From Mayfieldus sp963740555 (GTDB lineage Bacteria > Actinomycetota > Thermoleophilia > Solirubrobacterales > 70-9), in the NCBI GenBank assembly GCA_963740555.1, contig CAVUES010000012.1, forward strand, positions 186,001 to 250,000: a stretch of 64,000 nt of DNA, read 5' to 3'. The notes under the pieces were generated by a model. The model saw only the letters and a program-made list of their open reading frames with translations, did no database searches and was not told the origin of the DNA. Positions within the stretch are counted from its first letter, which is position 1, and each line of letters opens with the position of its first letter. The position numbers and the translations under genes were made by a program. Shown here in pieces: positions 17,708-26,564 of the stretch.

Positions 17708-18315
17708 CCCGCTGGATCTTCGAGCCCGGCCACACCGAAGCGGGATTCAAGGCACGCCACATGATGGTGACCTGGGTGCGCGGCCTATTCAAGGACATCC
17801 ACGGCGAGCTGGACTTCGACTGGGACACCTGCCTGAAGTCGACCTTCTCCGGTCGCATCGACGCAACCAAGCTCTGGACCGGCGAGCCCGACCGCGATGA
17901 GCATCTACGCAGCGCCGATTTCTTCGACGTCGCCAACCATCCCGAGATCACCTTCGAGGGCCGCTTCCTCGAGCGCTCCGGCGCGACCGCGTTCAAGGCC
18001 GAGGCGGATCTGACGATCCGCGGCACGACCCACGCGGTCCCGCTCGACGTCCACTTCCTCGGCGAATGGGAGACGCCCTTCTGGGTCGGCGACGAGAACC
18101 GGGGCACGATGCGCCGGATCGGCTTCGAGGCCCGCACGCGGATCAACCGCCACGATTTCGGAGTCTCCTGGCAGGACGAGATCCCCGGCGGCGGGGTCGT
18201 GGTGGGCAACGAGATCGACGTCGTTCTCGACGTCGAGGCGATCGCGGTCGAGGACCTCGAGCGCACCGGCGCGATCGAGCATTACCGCGACGACGCCAAC
18301 AGATCGCCGCACTAA
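17704..18315 (+). CDS. YceI-family lipid-binding protein
   Basis: A 203-residue YceI-domain protein, a lipocalin-like barrel that binds long-chain isoprenoids or amides. Hallmarks: TEAGFKARHMMVTWVRGLFK at the start, DEHLRSADFFDVANHPEITF in the middle, a strand DLTIRGTTHAVPLDV, and INRHDFGVSW near the end. No signal peptide, so it is probably cytosolic, unlike periplasmic E. coli YceI. GTG at 17704 overlaps the UBP zinc-finger stop. Last gene of the PAC2-ZnF-YceI operon. Confidence 0.92.
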   Translation: MTRWIFEPGHTEAGFKARHMMVTWVRGLFKDIHGELDFDWDTCLKSTFSGRIDATKLWTGEPDRDEHLRSADFFDVANHPEITFEGRFLERSGATAFKAEADLTIRGTTHAVPLDVHFLGEWETPFWVGDENRGTMRRIGFEARTRINRHDFGVSWQDEIPGGGVVVGNEIDVVLDVEAIAVEDLERTGAIEHYRDDANRSPH

Positions 18316-18338
18316 GGCGGCGTGGGGCGCGAGGCTGC

Positions 18339-18998
18339 CTAGCGGGCGAAGCTCGTTTGCGCCGCCAGGTGCTTGGCGGTGCCGAGGACCTTCCCGGCCG
18401 CGTCGAGGGCCCGGGCGCGAAGGCTTGAAAAGCGGACCCCACCGCGGATCTTCACGTCCCAGTACCCAAAGCGGGCCGGCTGATCGAGCTTCTGCTGCAG
18501 AGCCGGCGTGACCTGGCCCACCACCGCGTTCGCGTGCTTCTTGACGCCGTGACGGCGATACGTGACTCGGACCCTCACGACCTCGGGGCTGATCAGGCCA
18601 CTTGCGCGGGACCAGCGGTCCTTCGGCGGGCCGCCCACGATCTTCGACTCTGAGTCGATCTGGATCACTCCGTTGGGGGGCGGGGTGCCGGCCGATCCGC
18701 AGGTGCCGAACTCGATCTCCTCGGGCGGGTATTCGATCCAGGTGCAGAACTGCTTTCCGCCCGTGGGATCGTCGGCGGGGGGCTTCCAGCCATACGCCGT
18801 TATCTCGGCGTGGCCGTCATAGGTCGGGCCGCGACCGATGACCAAAGCGGGGGTGACCTTCTTTCCCTCGTCGGCGGGGCCCAGCGGCAGCGTCGGCGGC
18901 CCGCCGACCTGGCCCTTCTGGGCGGAGATCGAGGCCGCCGTGGCGACCGAAGCCAGCGCCACCGTGATCAAAATCCCTGCAAACAGCGCCCGCCGCAT
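18339..18998 (-). CDS. Secreted protein A of a paralogous pair, function unknown
   Basis: A 219-residue exported protein with a clear Sec signal (MRRALFAGILITVALASVAT, cleavage near AASISA). It is paralogous to the protein at 19711-20382. Both begin after the signal with G-x-VGGPPT-x-P and continue PALVIGRG-x-x-YDG-x-x-EI, have two central cysteines about 20 residues apart, and share LQQKL-x-QP and R-ALDA-x-G-x-V-x-G near the end. I do not recognise a named domain; a compact beta-rich envelope protein is likely. It converges on the YceI gene (23 bp between stops). Confidence 0.75.
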   Translation of the reverse strand: MRRALFAGILITVALASVATAASISAQKGQVGGPPTLPLGPADEGKKVTPALVIGRGPTYDGHAEITAYGWKPPADDPTGGKQFCTWIEYPPEEIEFGTCGSAGTPPPNGVIQIDSESKIVGGPPKDRWSRASGLISPEVVRVRVTYRRHGVKKHANAVVGQVTPALQQKLDQPARFGYWDVKIRGGVRFSSLRARALDAAGKVLGTAKHLAAQTSFAR

Positions 18999-19055
18999 GG
19001 CGGCAGGATCGCAAATGGCTCGGTTGATTTCTACTGACCGAAGGTCAGCGCCTTC

Positions 19056-19613
19056 TCACGCGACGACGCCGTAGCGCAGGTACGCCACTCCGCTGCCGAA
19101 GCGGCGCTCGTCGAGCAGCTCGAGTTTCATGCGGACGCCGTCGGGGAGCGATTGCTTGCCGCCACCGACCACGTTCGGCGCCAGGAACAGCTGCAGCTCG
19201 TCGACCAGGCCGGCCTTGATCGCCTGGGCCGCGAGCTCTGGACCGCCCACGGTGATGTCGCGGTCCGCCGACCCCTTCATCCGCCGGACCGCCTCAGGGT
19301 CGAAGTCCCGCTCGATCCGCGTCTTCGCGCTGGCCACCGCCTCCAGCGTCCGGGAGTAGACGATCTTGTCGGCCGCCCGCCATATCTCCGCGAAGTCCTG
19401 GATGAAGGGCGGCTTGTCGGAGGTGTCCGCGGACTCCCAGTAGACCATCGTCTCGTACATCCGGCGGCCGAATAGATACGTGCCGACCGACCGCTCGAGA
19501 TCGTTGACGAAGTTGTGCACCTCCTTGTCGGGCTCAGCCCAATCGAAATTGCCGTCCTCGTCCGCCACGTAGCCGTCGAGTGACGCGATCGCCGAGTAGA
19601 TCAGCTTGGCCAT
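19056..19613 (-). CDS. Dihydrofolate-reductase-fold protein (RibD C-terminal type)
   Basis: A 185-residue member of the RibD_C/DHFR-like family (COG0262). Motifs: KLIYSAIASLDGYVADEDGN at the start, YLFGRRMYETMVYW, KIVYSRTLE, and ITVGGPELAAQAIKAGLVDE with the NADPH-binding GG. Family members reduce diverse substrates with NADPH and are not usually the essential folate enzyme. It begins 5 bp after the leftover helicase tail and separates that remnant from secreted protein A. This suggests it was either part of a duplicated unit or inserted later. Confidence 0.88.
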   Translation of the reverse strand: MAKLIYSAIASLDGYVADEDGNFDWAEPDKEVHNFVNDLERSVGTYLFGRRMYETMVYWESADTSDKPPFIQDFAEIWRAADKIVYSRTLEAVASAKTRIERDFDPEAVRRMKGSADRDITVGGPELAAQAIKAGLVDELQLFLAPNVVGGGKQSLPDGVRMKLELLDERRFGSGVAYLRYGVVA

Positions 19614-19618
19614 GGCGC

Positions 19619-19669
19619 CTAGACCTCGGCCGCGGGGCAGATCAATCGGTAGTCACACCAGGAGCAGAC
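19619..19669 (-). pseudogene. Leftover 3' end of the AdnB-like helicase gene
   Basis: The sequence encodes VCSWCDYRLICPAAEV followed by a stop, the same last codons as the intact gene (which ends at 20385). Over 51 bp I count about six mismatches, mostly silent. Upstream of 19670 the similarity ceases and no open frame connects. The motif is the C-terminal iron-sulfur cysteine cluster, so the origin is clear. Confidence 0.85.
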
Positions 19670-19710
19670 CGTCTCGGCTTGACGCACTGGATCTTCTGAC
19701 CGGGGAACGT

Positions 19711-20382
19711 CTAGCGGTCGCAGGTCAGTGTTCGCGGGTGGCGGCGGCGGTCGACGCCGATCACGTTCCCATTCGCATCAAGCGCTTGCGTGCGGAAGCC
19801 CAGAAACGGGACCAGGCCCGGGACGCGGGCGTCGAAGACACCGAAAGGCACCGGCTGACCGAGCTTCTGCTGGAGCGGTCCGCTCACCCGAGCGACGGTC
19901 GCTTTGATGTGCCGCAGCCGCGAGCTGTGGAATCGATGGAATCTCACCCGCACCCTCGCGACGTTGGCAGCCACCCTTCCCCCGACCTCGGTCCAGCGAA
20001 GGTTCTTGGGCGAGATCCGCTGCTGCTCACAGTCGATCTGAATCTCGTTGTCGGGGGTGAGCTGCTCCTCTGGATCAGCGCCGCAGGGCCCGAGCGCGAT
20101 GTCCCTGGTGGCCAGGTACTCGAACCGAGAGCAATATTGTGTCAACGGCTGATCCGTGTCCCGAAAGTTGAATGCGACGATCTCCATCGGGCCGTCGTAT
20201 TGCCTCCCCCGCCCGATCACAAGGGCCGGACTCAGCTTCTCGCCTTCGACGGGCTTCCCGACGGGAATCGTCGGTGGACCCCCAACCCGCCCCTTGCCGA
20301 CCGAGACCGTGGCGGCGCGCGCAACCTGAACCGCTGCCAAGGCAATCAACACCAGCATCGCCCCCCACACCTTCAAGCGCAT
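19711..20382 (-). CDS. Secreted protein B of a paralogous pair, function unknown
   Basis: A 223-residue exported protein (signal MRLKVWGAMLVLIALAAVQV, cleavage near ARAATV). It shares with the protein at 18339-18998 the blocks GRVGGPPTIPVG, PALVIGRGRQYDG, a pair of cysteines (QYCSRFEY, LGPCGAD), PLQQKLGQP and RTQALDANGNVIG. The start lies 2 bp after the helicase stop, so it may be the distal gene of that transcript. The pair flanks a leftover helicase tail, which points to duplication of the helicase 3' end with this gene. Function unknown. Confidence 0.75.
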   Translation of the reverse strand: MRLKVWGAMLVLIALAAVQVARAATVSVGKGRVGGPPTIPVGKPVEGEKLSPALVIGRGRQYDGPMEIVAFNFRDTDQPLTQYCSRFEYLATRDIALGPCGADPEEQLTPDNEIQIDCEQQRISPKNLRWTEVGGRVAANVARVRVRFHRFHSSRLRHIKATVARVSGPLQQKLGQPVPFGVFDARVPGLVPFLGFRTQALDANGNVIGVDRRRHPRTLTCDR

Positions 20383-20384
20383 CG

Positions 20385-23300
20385 CTAGACCTCCGCCGCC
20401 GGGCAGATCAGCCGGTAGTCACACCAGGAGCAGACGGCGGGCGACGGGCGGGGCTCGAAGTCCTGGCCGAGGATTCCCTCGCCGACCTGGAGCACCGTGC
20501 GCTCGACCCGCTCGGTGTCGTCGGCCGAGCCTCCGACCGCCACCTTCTCGGCGTCGAGCACGTAGTAGTAGCTGCCGATCTCGGCCTCGAGGTCCCAGGC
20601 CTCGCGGGCGGCGACCCGGTATAGCGCCAGCTGCAGGTCGTCGGCCAGCTCGGCTTCCGTCTTGCGCTCGCCGGTCTTGTAGTCGATCAGCTCAAAGCCT
20701 CCGTCGGGGAGGCGGTCCACGCGGTCGACCCGTCCCCGCAGGTGGTGGGGGCCGATGCTGAAGTCGAACTTGCGCTCGATCCAGACCGGGTCGGCCTCGG
20801 CCGACTCCTCCTGCTCCCAGTAGCGGCGCAGCGCCTCGACCGCCCGGTCGCGGTACTGAAGCTCGTCGTCGGAGGTGCCGAAGCCGCCGCGCCGCCAGCC
20901 GGCCTCGAAGAGGCGCATCAGACGCCGCAGCCCGTCCTCGCCGCCGGTGCCGCGCTCGCGCTCCTTGTGGAACTGCTCCAGGACCCGGTGGATGAGGATC
21001 CCGAAGCGCTGGTTGATCGTCGGCTCCTGGGGGATGCCGAAGACGCGCGCGAACTTGTACTTCAGCGGACAGGTCCGGTAGAGGTCCAGGTCGGAGGCCG
21101 AGAGCGCCAGCCCGTTTCCGCGCCGCGGCAGGAAGGCCTCCAGCGAGGGCTCCTCGCGGGCGGCGATCAGCTCCCGGCGGCGGCCGCGCTCGCGCTCCTG
21201 GTCGAGCAGGTAGTCGTCGAGCGCCGAGGCCTCCAGCTCCGCCTGCTGCTCGGGCGAGGCGACCTGGCGCAGCAGCCCGTTGATCGCGTCGATCACGTCG
21301 GCCGCCGGCTCGTCGCCGTGGCGCTGCGCCAGCGCCGCCAGCTTCAGCAGCTCCAGGTATCGAGCGATCGCCCGGTTGACGTCGATCGCGGTGTCGAGGC
21401 GAAGCTCGGACAGCTCGCGCCCCGCCTTCCAGGATGCCTCCAGGACCTCGTCGCGCAGCATCCGATAGGTGGCGTGGACTCCTTCGGCGGGGCCGAACAG
21501 CTCCTCGTCATGGACCTCCTCGCTGCCGCCGAGCACCGTTCGCGCCTCCTCGTAGAACGGCGAGGGGCGCTTGGCCCCGGTGCGGCCGAGCTCGACCCAG
21601 GACATCACCAGCCCCGACGCGGCGCGGTTCATCGCCACGTAGAGGGCTCGCCGTCGACGCGCCAGCCAGGCGTCGGGGCCGGCGTGGGGCGCCGCGTCGC
21701 CGAGCAGCTCGGGGGGGACCTGGGGCGGGCCCGCGGGGGCGGCACCCGGCATCGAGGCGCGGTCGAGCCCGAGCAGGTAGACGTGCTCGAACTCCAGCCC
21801 CTTCACGTCGACGAGCGCGATCACCCGCACCGCACCCGCCGACGGCGTCTCCTCCTCGTCGGTGCTGATCCCGACCCCGGCGTCGGCGACCGCGCTCACG
21901 TAGCGGACGAAGTCGCGGGTCGAGCCCTGCGGCTCGCGACGGGTCCAGGCGGAGGCCAGCTCGGCGAGCCGGGAGAGGCTGAGCAGGCGCTCGGCGGTCT
22001 CCGGCTGGGCGGCGAAGAGGCGCTGGCGCCGCAGGCCGATCCGCTCGACGAGGCGGCGCACGAAGACGTCGGCGCGCCGCTCCTCCATCACCGCCGAAGC
22101 CGCGCGGTAGAGCTTCAGGAAGTCCTGGAGGCGCTCGCGGGCGTCAGGCGGAACCTGGGGGCTCTCGAGCGCCGCCTCGGCGGCCGAGACCATGTCGAGC
22201 TTGCGGCGCCGGGAGATCGTCGTCAGCCGCGCCAGGTCGACGGAGCGAAGCTCGACCGGCGGGCGGGTCAGCGCCCGCGCCGCGGCGGCGGAGTCGTCGG
22301 GATCGGCGAGCAGCCGCAGCCAGGCGATCGCGTCGCGCACCTCCGGGCGTCGGAACAGCGCCGCCGGGCCGGCGACGCGGAAAGGAACGCTTCGCTCCTC
22401 CATCGCCGCCGCGACGGCGCTGCCGTGGCGGCCGGGCTGCTCGACGACGACGCAAATCTCGTCGGGCTGGACTCCGCCGGCGATCAGCTGCTCGACCTCG
22501 CGCGCCACCGCCTGGGCCTGGGCACGCTCGTTGCGACAGCGCCAGAAGTGCACCGGCACCTCGGCCTCGACCGCGCGGCCCGGCTTCTCGAGCCGGTCGG
22601 CGATCCCGGCAACAACCGCCCGCGAGGCGTCGGCGATGTCCTGGCCGCCGCGGAAGGAGCGGTCGAGGACGACGACGTCGGCCTCCGGGTGCAGGTCGCG
22701 AAACCAGGCGGCGGCGCGGGGGCCGGGCCCGCGGGTCGCCGCGTCGTCGTCGAGCGCGCAGAGCAGGTTCGCGGTGTCGGCGCCCAGCTCGGCGAGCACC
22801 GCCCAGCGAGCCAGGGTCGCGTCCTCGAGCTCGTCGACCATCACAAAGCGGAAGCGCTCGGCGATCTGGCGCCGCACGTCGGCGCGTTCGGCGAGCAGGC
22901 GCCCGAGCGCCAGCACGACGTCGCCGGTGTCGAGGCTGTCGGCGGCGGCGAGGACACGGTCGTGCTCGGCGTAGAGCGCCGCGAACTCGCGCTCCCGCCG
23001 GCCGTGCTCGCGGGCGGCCTCGTCGCGGGCCGAGCGTCCGCACTCGGCCGCCCAGGCGGCAAGCGACTCGGGGTCGACCGCCTCCGTCTTCAGCGCGTCG
23101 ATGCGGCTGCAACAACCGGGCGAGAAGCCCGGCGGGATTGCCGCGGATCTCGTGATGGCGCAGCGGCAGCTCGTCGATTCGGTCGAGCAGCATCGCCAGC
23201 CGCTCCGCCGGGCCGACGGTCTCGAAGAAGGGGTCGAGGCCCGCCTCGGCGGCGTGGTCGCGCAGCAGCCGCTCGCAGATCGTCTCCCAGGTGCCGATCC

Positions 23301-23595
23301 AAAGCTCCTCGAACGGGCGCTCCAGCAACGCCTCGGCGCGGTCGCGAAGTCGCCGCGCCGAAGCGCGCGAGGAGGCCAGCACGAGCACGTGCTCGGGCCC
23401 GGTTCCCTCGGCCGCCAGCCAGGCGAGCCGGCGCGCCAGCGCCTCGCTCTTGCCGGTGCCGGCGGCGCCGAGGACCAGCAGCGGCCCTTCGCCGTGGCCG
23501 ATCGCCTGCTGCTGCGCCTCGCTGGGTGCGATCTCCTCCCGGGGACGAAGCTGCGGCCCTTCGGGCCTCGGGGCGTCTTGGCTCTGCTCGGGCAT
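20385..23595 (-). CDS. AdnAB-type ATP-dependent helicase-nuclease, one frame break
   Basis: About 1069 residues after repair: an SF1A (UvrD/Rep-like) motor followed by a C-terminal PD-(D/E)XK nuclease, the layout of actinobacterial AdnA/AdnB, which resect double-strand breaks. Seen: Walker A LVLGAAGTGKSEALARR, motif II VMVDELED, a motif VI-like RRRALYVAMNRA, nuclease residues GRVDRVDRLPDGGFELIDYK, and iron-sulfur cysteines (RTCPLKYKF; CSWCDYRLICP). The frame breaks near 23112: GNPAGLLARLL must join SRIDALKTEAV by removing one base. ATG at 23595 is divergent from the phosphatase gene. No second Adn subunit is adjacent. Confidence 0.85.
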
Positions 23596-23671
23596 GCTGG
23601 ACCAGACAAGCTAGCGGCCCGGGACGAGCGATCGAAGGACCGCCGCACCGGCGCTCATCTAGCATGGACCC

Positions 23672-24550
23672 ATGTCCTCTCAGGGCGGCACGGAGGCCGT
23701 TCGGGCCTCCGCAGCCGAATCCATCGACGCCGACTGGGTGGCGATCTGCCGCCGGATCGTCGCCGCCCAGCGCGAGCTTTTCGCCCAGGTGCGAGGCAGC
23801 GCCGCCCGCACCGAGTACGAGGGAATCGGCGAGGGCGGCGACTGGTCGCTGGTGCTCGACCGCCGCTGCGAGGACGCCGTGTTCGCGGAGCTGGACGCGC
23901 TGGCCGCCCAGGGAGCCTCGTTCACCGCGATCTCCGAGGAGCGCGGCGAGGTCGCCTTCGGCCGGCCCGGCGCCCCGACGCGCGTCGTCGTCGACCCGAT
24001 CGACGGCTCGCTGAACGTGCGCCGCACGATCCCCTCCCACAGCCTCTCGCTCGCGGTCGCCTCCGCGGACTCGATGGCTGCGGTCGAGTTCGGCTACGTC
24101 TATGACTTCGGCGCCGGCGAGGAGTTCGTCGCCAGGCGGGGGCAGGGCGCGACCCTCGACGGAGAGCCGATGCGGGCGAAGCCGCAGCCCAGCGACCGGC
24201 AGCTGGAGGTGGTCGGGGTCGAGTCCGCGAAGCCGGCGCTGATGCGGCCGGTGGTCGAAGCGCTGGCCGATGACGTCTACCGCCTGCGCGTGGTCGGCTC
24301 GCTGGCGATCACCCTCAGCTATGTCGCCGCGGCGCGCTTCGACGGGATGCTCGGCCACCGCGCCGCCCGCTCGGTGGACATCGCGGCCGCGCAGCTGATC
24401 GCCCGCGAGGCCGGGGCCAGCGTCGCGATCGGCGACCGCGCCCTGGACGCCGCTGGTCTGGGGCTTGAAGAGCGCTACCAGGTGGCTGCCGCCCACACGC
24501 CCGACGGCCTCGCGACGCTGGTCGCGGCGCAACGGGAGATCGCCGGATGA
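23672..24550 (+). CDS. Inositol-monophosphatase-family phosphatase
   Basis: A 292-residue Mg2+-dependent, lithium-sensitive-type phosphatase (IMPase/FBPase superfamily). Metal-site motifs: ISEERGE (first acidic site), VVVDPIDGSLNVRRT (the DPIDG-S/T signature) and SVDIAAAQLIAREAG (third aspartate). Substrate might be inositol phosphate, fructose bisphosphate or PAP; sequence alone does not decide. Its stop overlaps the start of the metalloprotease gene (ATGA), so the two are co-translated. Confidence 0.87.
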   Translation: MSSQGGTEAVRASAAESIDADWVAICRRIVAAQRELFAQVRGSAARTEYEGIGEGGDWSLVLDRRCEDAVFAELDALAAQGASFTAISEERGEVAFGRPGAPTRVVVDPIDGSLNVRRTIPSHSLSLAVASADSMAAVEFGYVYDFGAGEEFVARRGQGATLDGEPMRAKPQPSDRQLEVVGVESAKPALMRPVVEALADDVYRLRVVGSLAITLSYVAAARFDGMLGHRAARSVDIAAAQLIAREAGASVAIGDRALDAAGLGLEERYQVAAAHTPDGLATLVAAQREIAG

Positions 24551-25611
24551 GCTCCGAGCCGCAGGTGGTCGACTGGAGCCTCGCCGAGCGCCTGGCGCGG
24601 ACGCTGGCCGGCAACGGGTCGGGCAAGCGCTCGGTCCGCGTCGACGACCTGCGCCGCGCGGCGCGCGGCAGCGTCGGCGTGGTTCGCGACTACACGGGGC
24701 TGAAGCCGAAGGGCCGGCTGCCCTCGGCCGAGGTCGTCGATCGCCGCGAGTGGATCGACGCCAACATCGGCTCGCTGCGCTCGATGTCGGCCGGCGTCGA
24801 GCAAAGCCTCGCCTCCTCGCTCGACCTGCCGGGACCGCTGGGCCCCGGGCTGCGCGCCGCCGCGGGTGCCGCGGTGGGAGTCGAGCTGGGCCTGGTCAGC
24901 GCCTACATGGCGCAGCGGGTGCTGGGCCAGTACGACGTCGCCTTCATGGGCCCGTCGCGCCCGTCCCGGCTTCTGTTCGTCGCCCCGAACCTCGCCGAGG
25001 CGCAGCGGCGACTCGGCGCCGAGCGCGATCCGTTCCTGCGCTGGGTGGCGCTTCACGAGGCCACCCACGTGGTCCAGTTCGGCGCCGTGCCCTGGCTGCG
25101 CGACCACATCGGCGGCCTCGCCGAGGAGCTTCTCTCCGGCGCTTTTTCCTCGGTCAGCACCTCGGAGCTGGCCCGCGCCGCGCGCCGGCTTCTCAACCCC
25201 GACCCCCGGCGACTGGTCGCCGCGCTTCGCCGCGGCGAGTGGCGCTCGCCGTTCATCGGCCGCCGCCGCGCCCGCCTGCTGGGCAGCCTTCAGGCGACGA
25301 TGACGATCGTCGAGGGCTACTCCGAGCACGTGATGGACGCGGTGGTCGCCGACCTCGACGAGCCCTTTGTCGAGCTGCGCGAGCGCTTCGACCGTGGCCG
25401 CCAGGAGCGCGGTCTGATCGAGGCGCTGCTCAGCCGCCTGTTCGGGCTGGAGCTGAAGATGCGCCAGTACCGGCAGGGCAAGGTGTTCTGCGACCAGGTC
25501 GCCGAGCGGGGCGGAATCGAGGCGCTGAACCGGGTCTGGGCCGAGCCGGCGAATCTGCCGCGCCCCTCGGAGCTGGAGCAGCCGGGGCGCTGGCTGGCGC
25601 GGGTGTCCTGA
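24547..25611 (+). CDS. Zinc-dependent metalloprotease-like protein (DUF2342 family)
   Basis: A 354-residue protein of the actinobacterial family that appears as 'zinc-dependent metalloprotease' or 'coenzyme F420 biosynthesis associated'. The HExxH zinc motif is LHEATHVVQFGAVPWL at about residue 170, and a third-ligand candidate lies in TIVEGYSEHVMDAV. The first part includes DWSLAERLARTLAG and the hydrophobic GPGLRAAAGAAVGVELGLVS. No signal peptide is evident. The gene overlaps the IMPase-like gene by 4 bp. Proteolytic activity and any link to F420 are inference from family names. Confidence 0.85.
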   Translation: MSSEPQVVDWSLAERLARTLAGNGSGKRSVRVDDLRRAARGSVGVVRDYTGLKPKGRLPSAEVVDRREWIDANIGSLRSMSAGVEQSLASSLDLPGPLGPGLRAAAGAAVGVELGLVSAYMAQRVLGQYDVAFMGPSRPSRLLFVAPNLAEAQRRLGAERDPFLRWVALHEATHVVQFGAVPWLRDHIGGLAEELLSGAFSSVSTSELARAARRLLNPDPRRLVAALRRGEWRSPFIGRRRARLLGSLQATMTIVEGYSEHVMDAVVADLDEPFVELRERFDRGRQERGLIEALLSRLFGLELKMRQYRQGKVFCDQVAERGGIEALNRVWAEPANLPRPSELEQPGRWLARVS

Positions 25612-25632
25612 CCGCCCGCCAGCCTCCGACAA

Positions 25633-25712
25633 ACGAACGGCCGCTCCCTCGGATGTCAACCGCCCCCGCTGCAACGAAGGGGCGGTGCCATTCCCTTGGC
25701 TCGGCCGTTCGT
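25633..25712. other. Nested hairpin region downstream of the metalloprotease gene
   Basis: An outer perfect 11-bp stem pairs 25633-25643 (ACGAACGGCCG) with 25702-25712 (CGGCCGTTCGT). Within it an 8-bp stem pairs 25659-25666 (ACCGCCCC) with 25679-25686 (GGGGCGGT). This lies 22 bp after the stop in a 309-bp gap. It may end the upstream transcript or be a structured RNA. No T-run follows, and no riboswitch class is recognised. The rest of the gap up to 25815 shows nothing else I can support. Confidence 0.45.
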
Positions 25713-25815
25713 AGAGGAAATACCCGTGGCCCCGCCTTCCTCTCCCCGCTGCGCGCGAAGTTCTCGCTAATAGCGGGATACGTGTCGCCGTAACCCACTT
25801 CCCATCGAGGTTTAA

Positions 25816-25827
25816 GAACACATGTTC
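25816..25827 (+). promoter_or_regulatory. LexA/SOS-box-like operator
   Basis: GAACACATGTTC is a perfect palindrome matching the Gram-positive/actinobacterial LexA core GAAC-N4-GTTC (broader consensus CGAACRNRYGTTYG); the downstream base is G, giving GTTCG. A TTATCCT -10-like hexamer follows, so the box would cover the -35 region of a promoter starting the transcript of the basic protein at 25921. Confidence 0.6.
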
Positions 25828-25920
25828 GTATTAGTTGTTATCCTTGAACATGCTTAGAGATAAGTAGACAGGGAAGAAAAGAAGAAACAGACCCCACCCC
25901 GAGGAGGGTTCAAAGCAGTT

Positions 25921-26472
25921 ATGCCCACCAGCCAGAACACAAACACCGCGCAGCGCAGCACCAGCAAGCGCGCAGCGCAGACCAAGACCCCGACCACCCC
26001 CAAGAATCCCGTCCAACGCGCCGCCGAGACCGTCGTCGACGTCCCCTTCGGCGCCGCCCTTCGCGTCGTCGATCGCGTCCAGGAGCTGATCGAGCCGTGG
26101 ACGAGCCGCGGCACCGCCGAGCGTGAGCTGCGCAGCTACCGCACGCAGCTGACCCGGACCGTCAACCGGTCCGAGCGCCGCGGCGCCACCGCCCGCCGCA
26201 AGGCCACCACCCAGGCCAAGCGGACGCGGAGCCGCGCCGTGCGCGAGGTCCGTCGCGTCGAGCGCGAGGCGCGCAAGCGCCAGCGCAAGGCGACCACCAC
26301 GCTGCGCCAGAACCGGCGCAAGGTGGAGACGACGCTGCGGCGCAACCGCCGCCAGGCCGAGACGCAACTGCGCAAGGCCACGCGTCAGGCGGAGAAGGTG
26401 CAGACCGACCTCCAGAACACCGTCGAGGAGCAGTCCTCGCGGGCGCAGGAGTTCGTGAACTCGCTGATCTAA
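25921..26472 (+). CDS. Basic hendecad-repeat coiled-coil protein
   Basis: A 183-residue, strongly Arg/Lys/Thr/Gln-rich protein. The first 30 residues are polar and disordered. Residues 30-75 form a more ordinary helical region (AAETVVDVPFGAALRVVDRV). The rest is a long charged helix. Four 11-residue repeats are evident from 26296 to 26427: TTLRQNRRKVE, TTLRRNRRQAE, TQLRKATRQAE, KVQTDLQNTVE. Hendecads favour right-handed coiled coils or amphipathic surface helices. The basic charge suggests nucleic-acid or polyphosphate/granule binding, but no family is assigned. GAGGAGG lies about 13 nt before ATG, and a LexA-like box lies about 93 bp upstream. Confidence 0.8.
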   Translation: MPTSQNTNTAQRSTSKRAAQTKTPTTPKNPVQRAAETVVDVPFGAALRVVDRVQELIEPWTSRGTAERELRSYRTQLTRTVNRSERRGATARRKATTQAKRTRSRAVREVRRVEREARKRQRKATTTLRQNRRKVETTLRRNRRQAETQLRKATRQAEKVQTDLQNTVEEQSSRAQEFVNSLI

Positions 26473-26564
26473 CCCTTAGCCCGGGCCGCCGCGGAGAGGC
26501 GCCGTCCCGGAGAGAGCTGCCGGCAACCACTCTCGCCGGCAGAGAAGCAACCTCTCCTCCCTCG

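Noticed and set aside
20742..24014. Very long plus-strand open frame (over 1000 codons) opposite the helicase
   Set aside because: GC-rich third positions create long antisense frames. Its composition is Arg/Gly/Ala-rich without domains, and the minus strand has clear helicase and nuclease motifs.
25612..25920. A known riboswitch before the basic protein gene
   Set aside because: The nested stems do not match any riboswitch consensus I can recall, and a LexA-like box with a promoter lies downstream of them.
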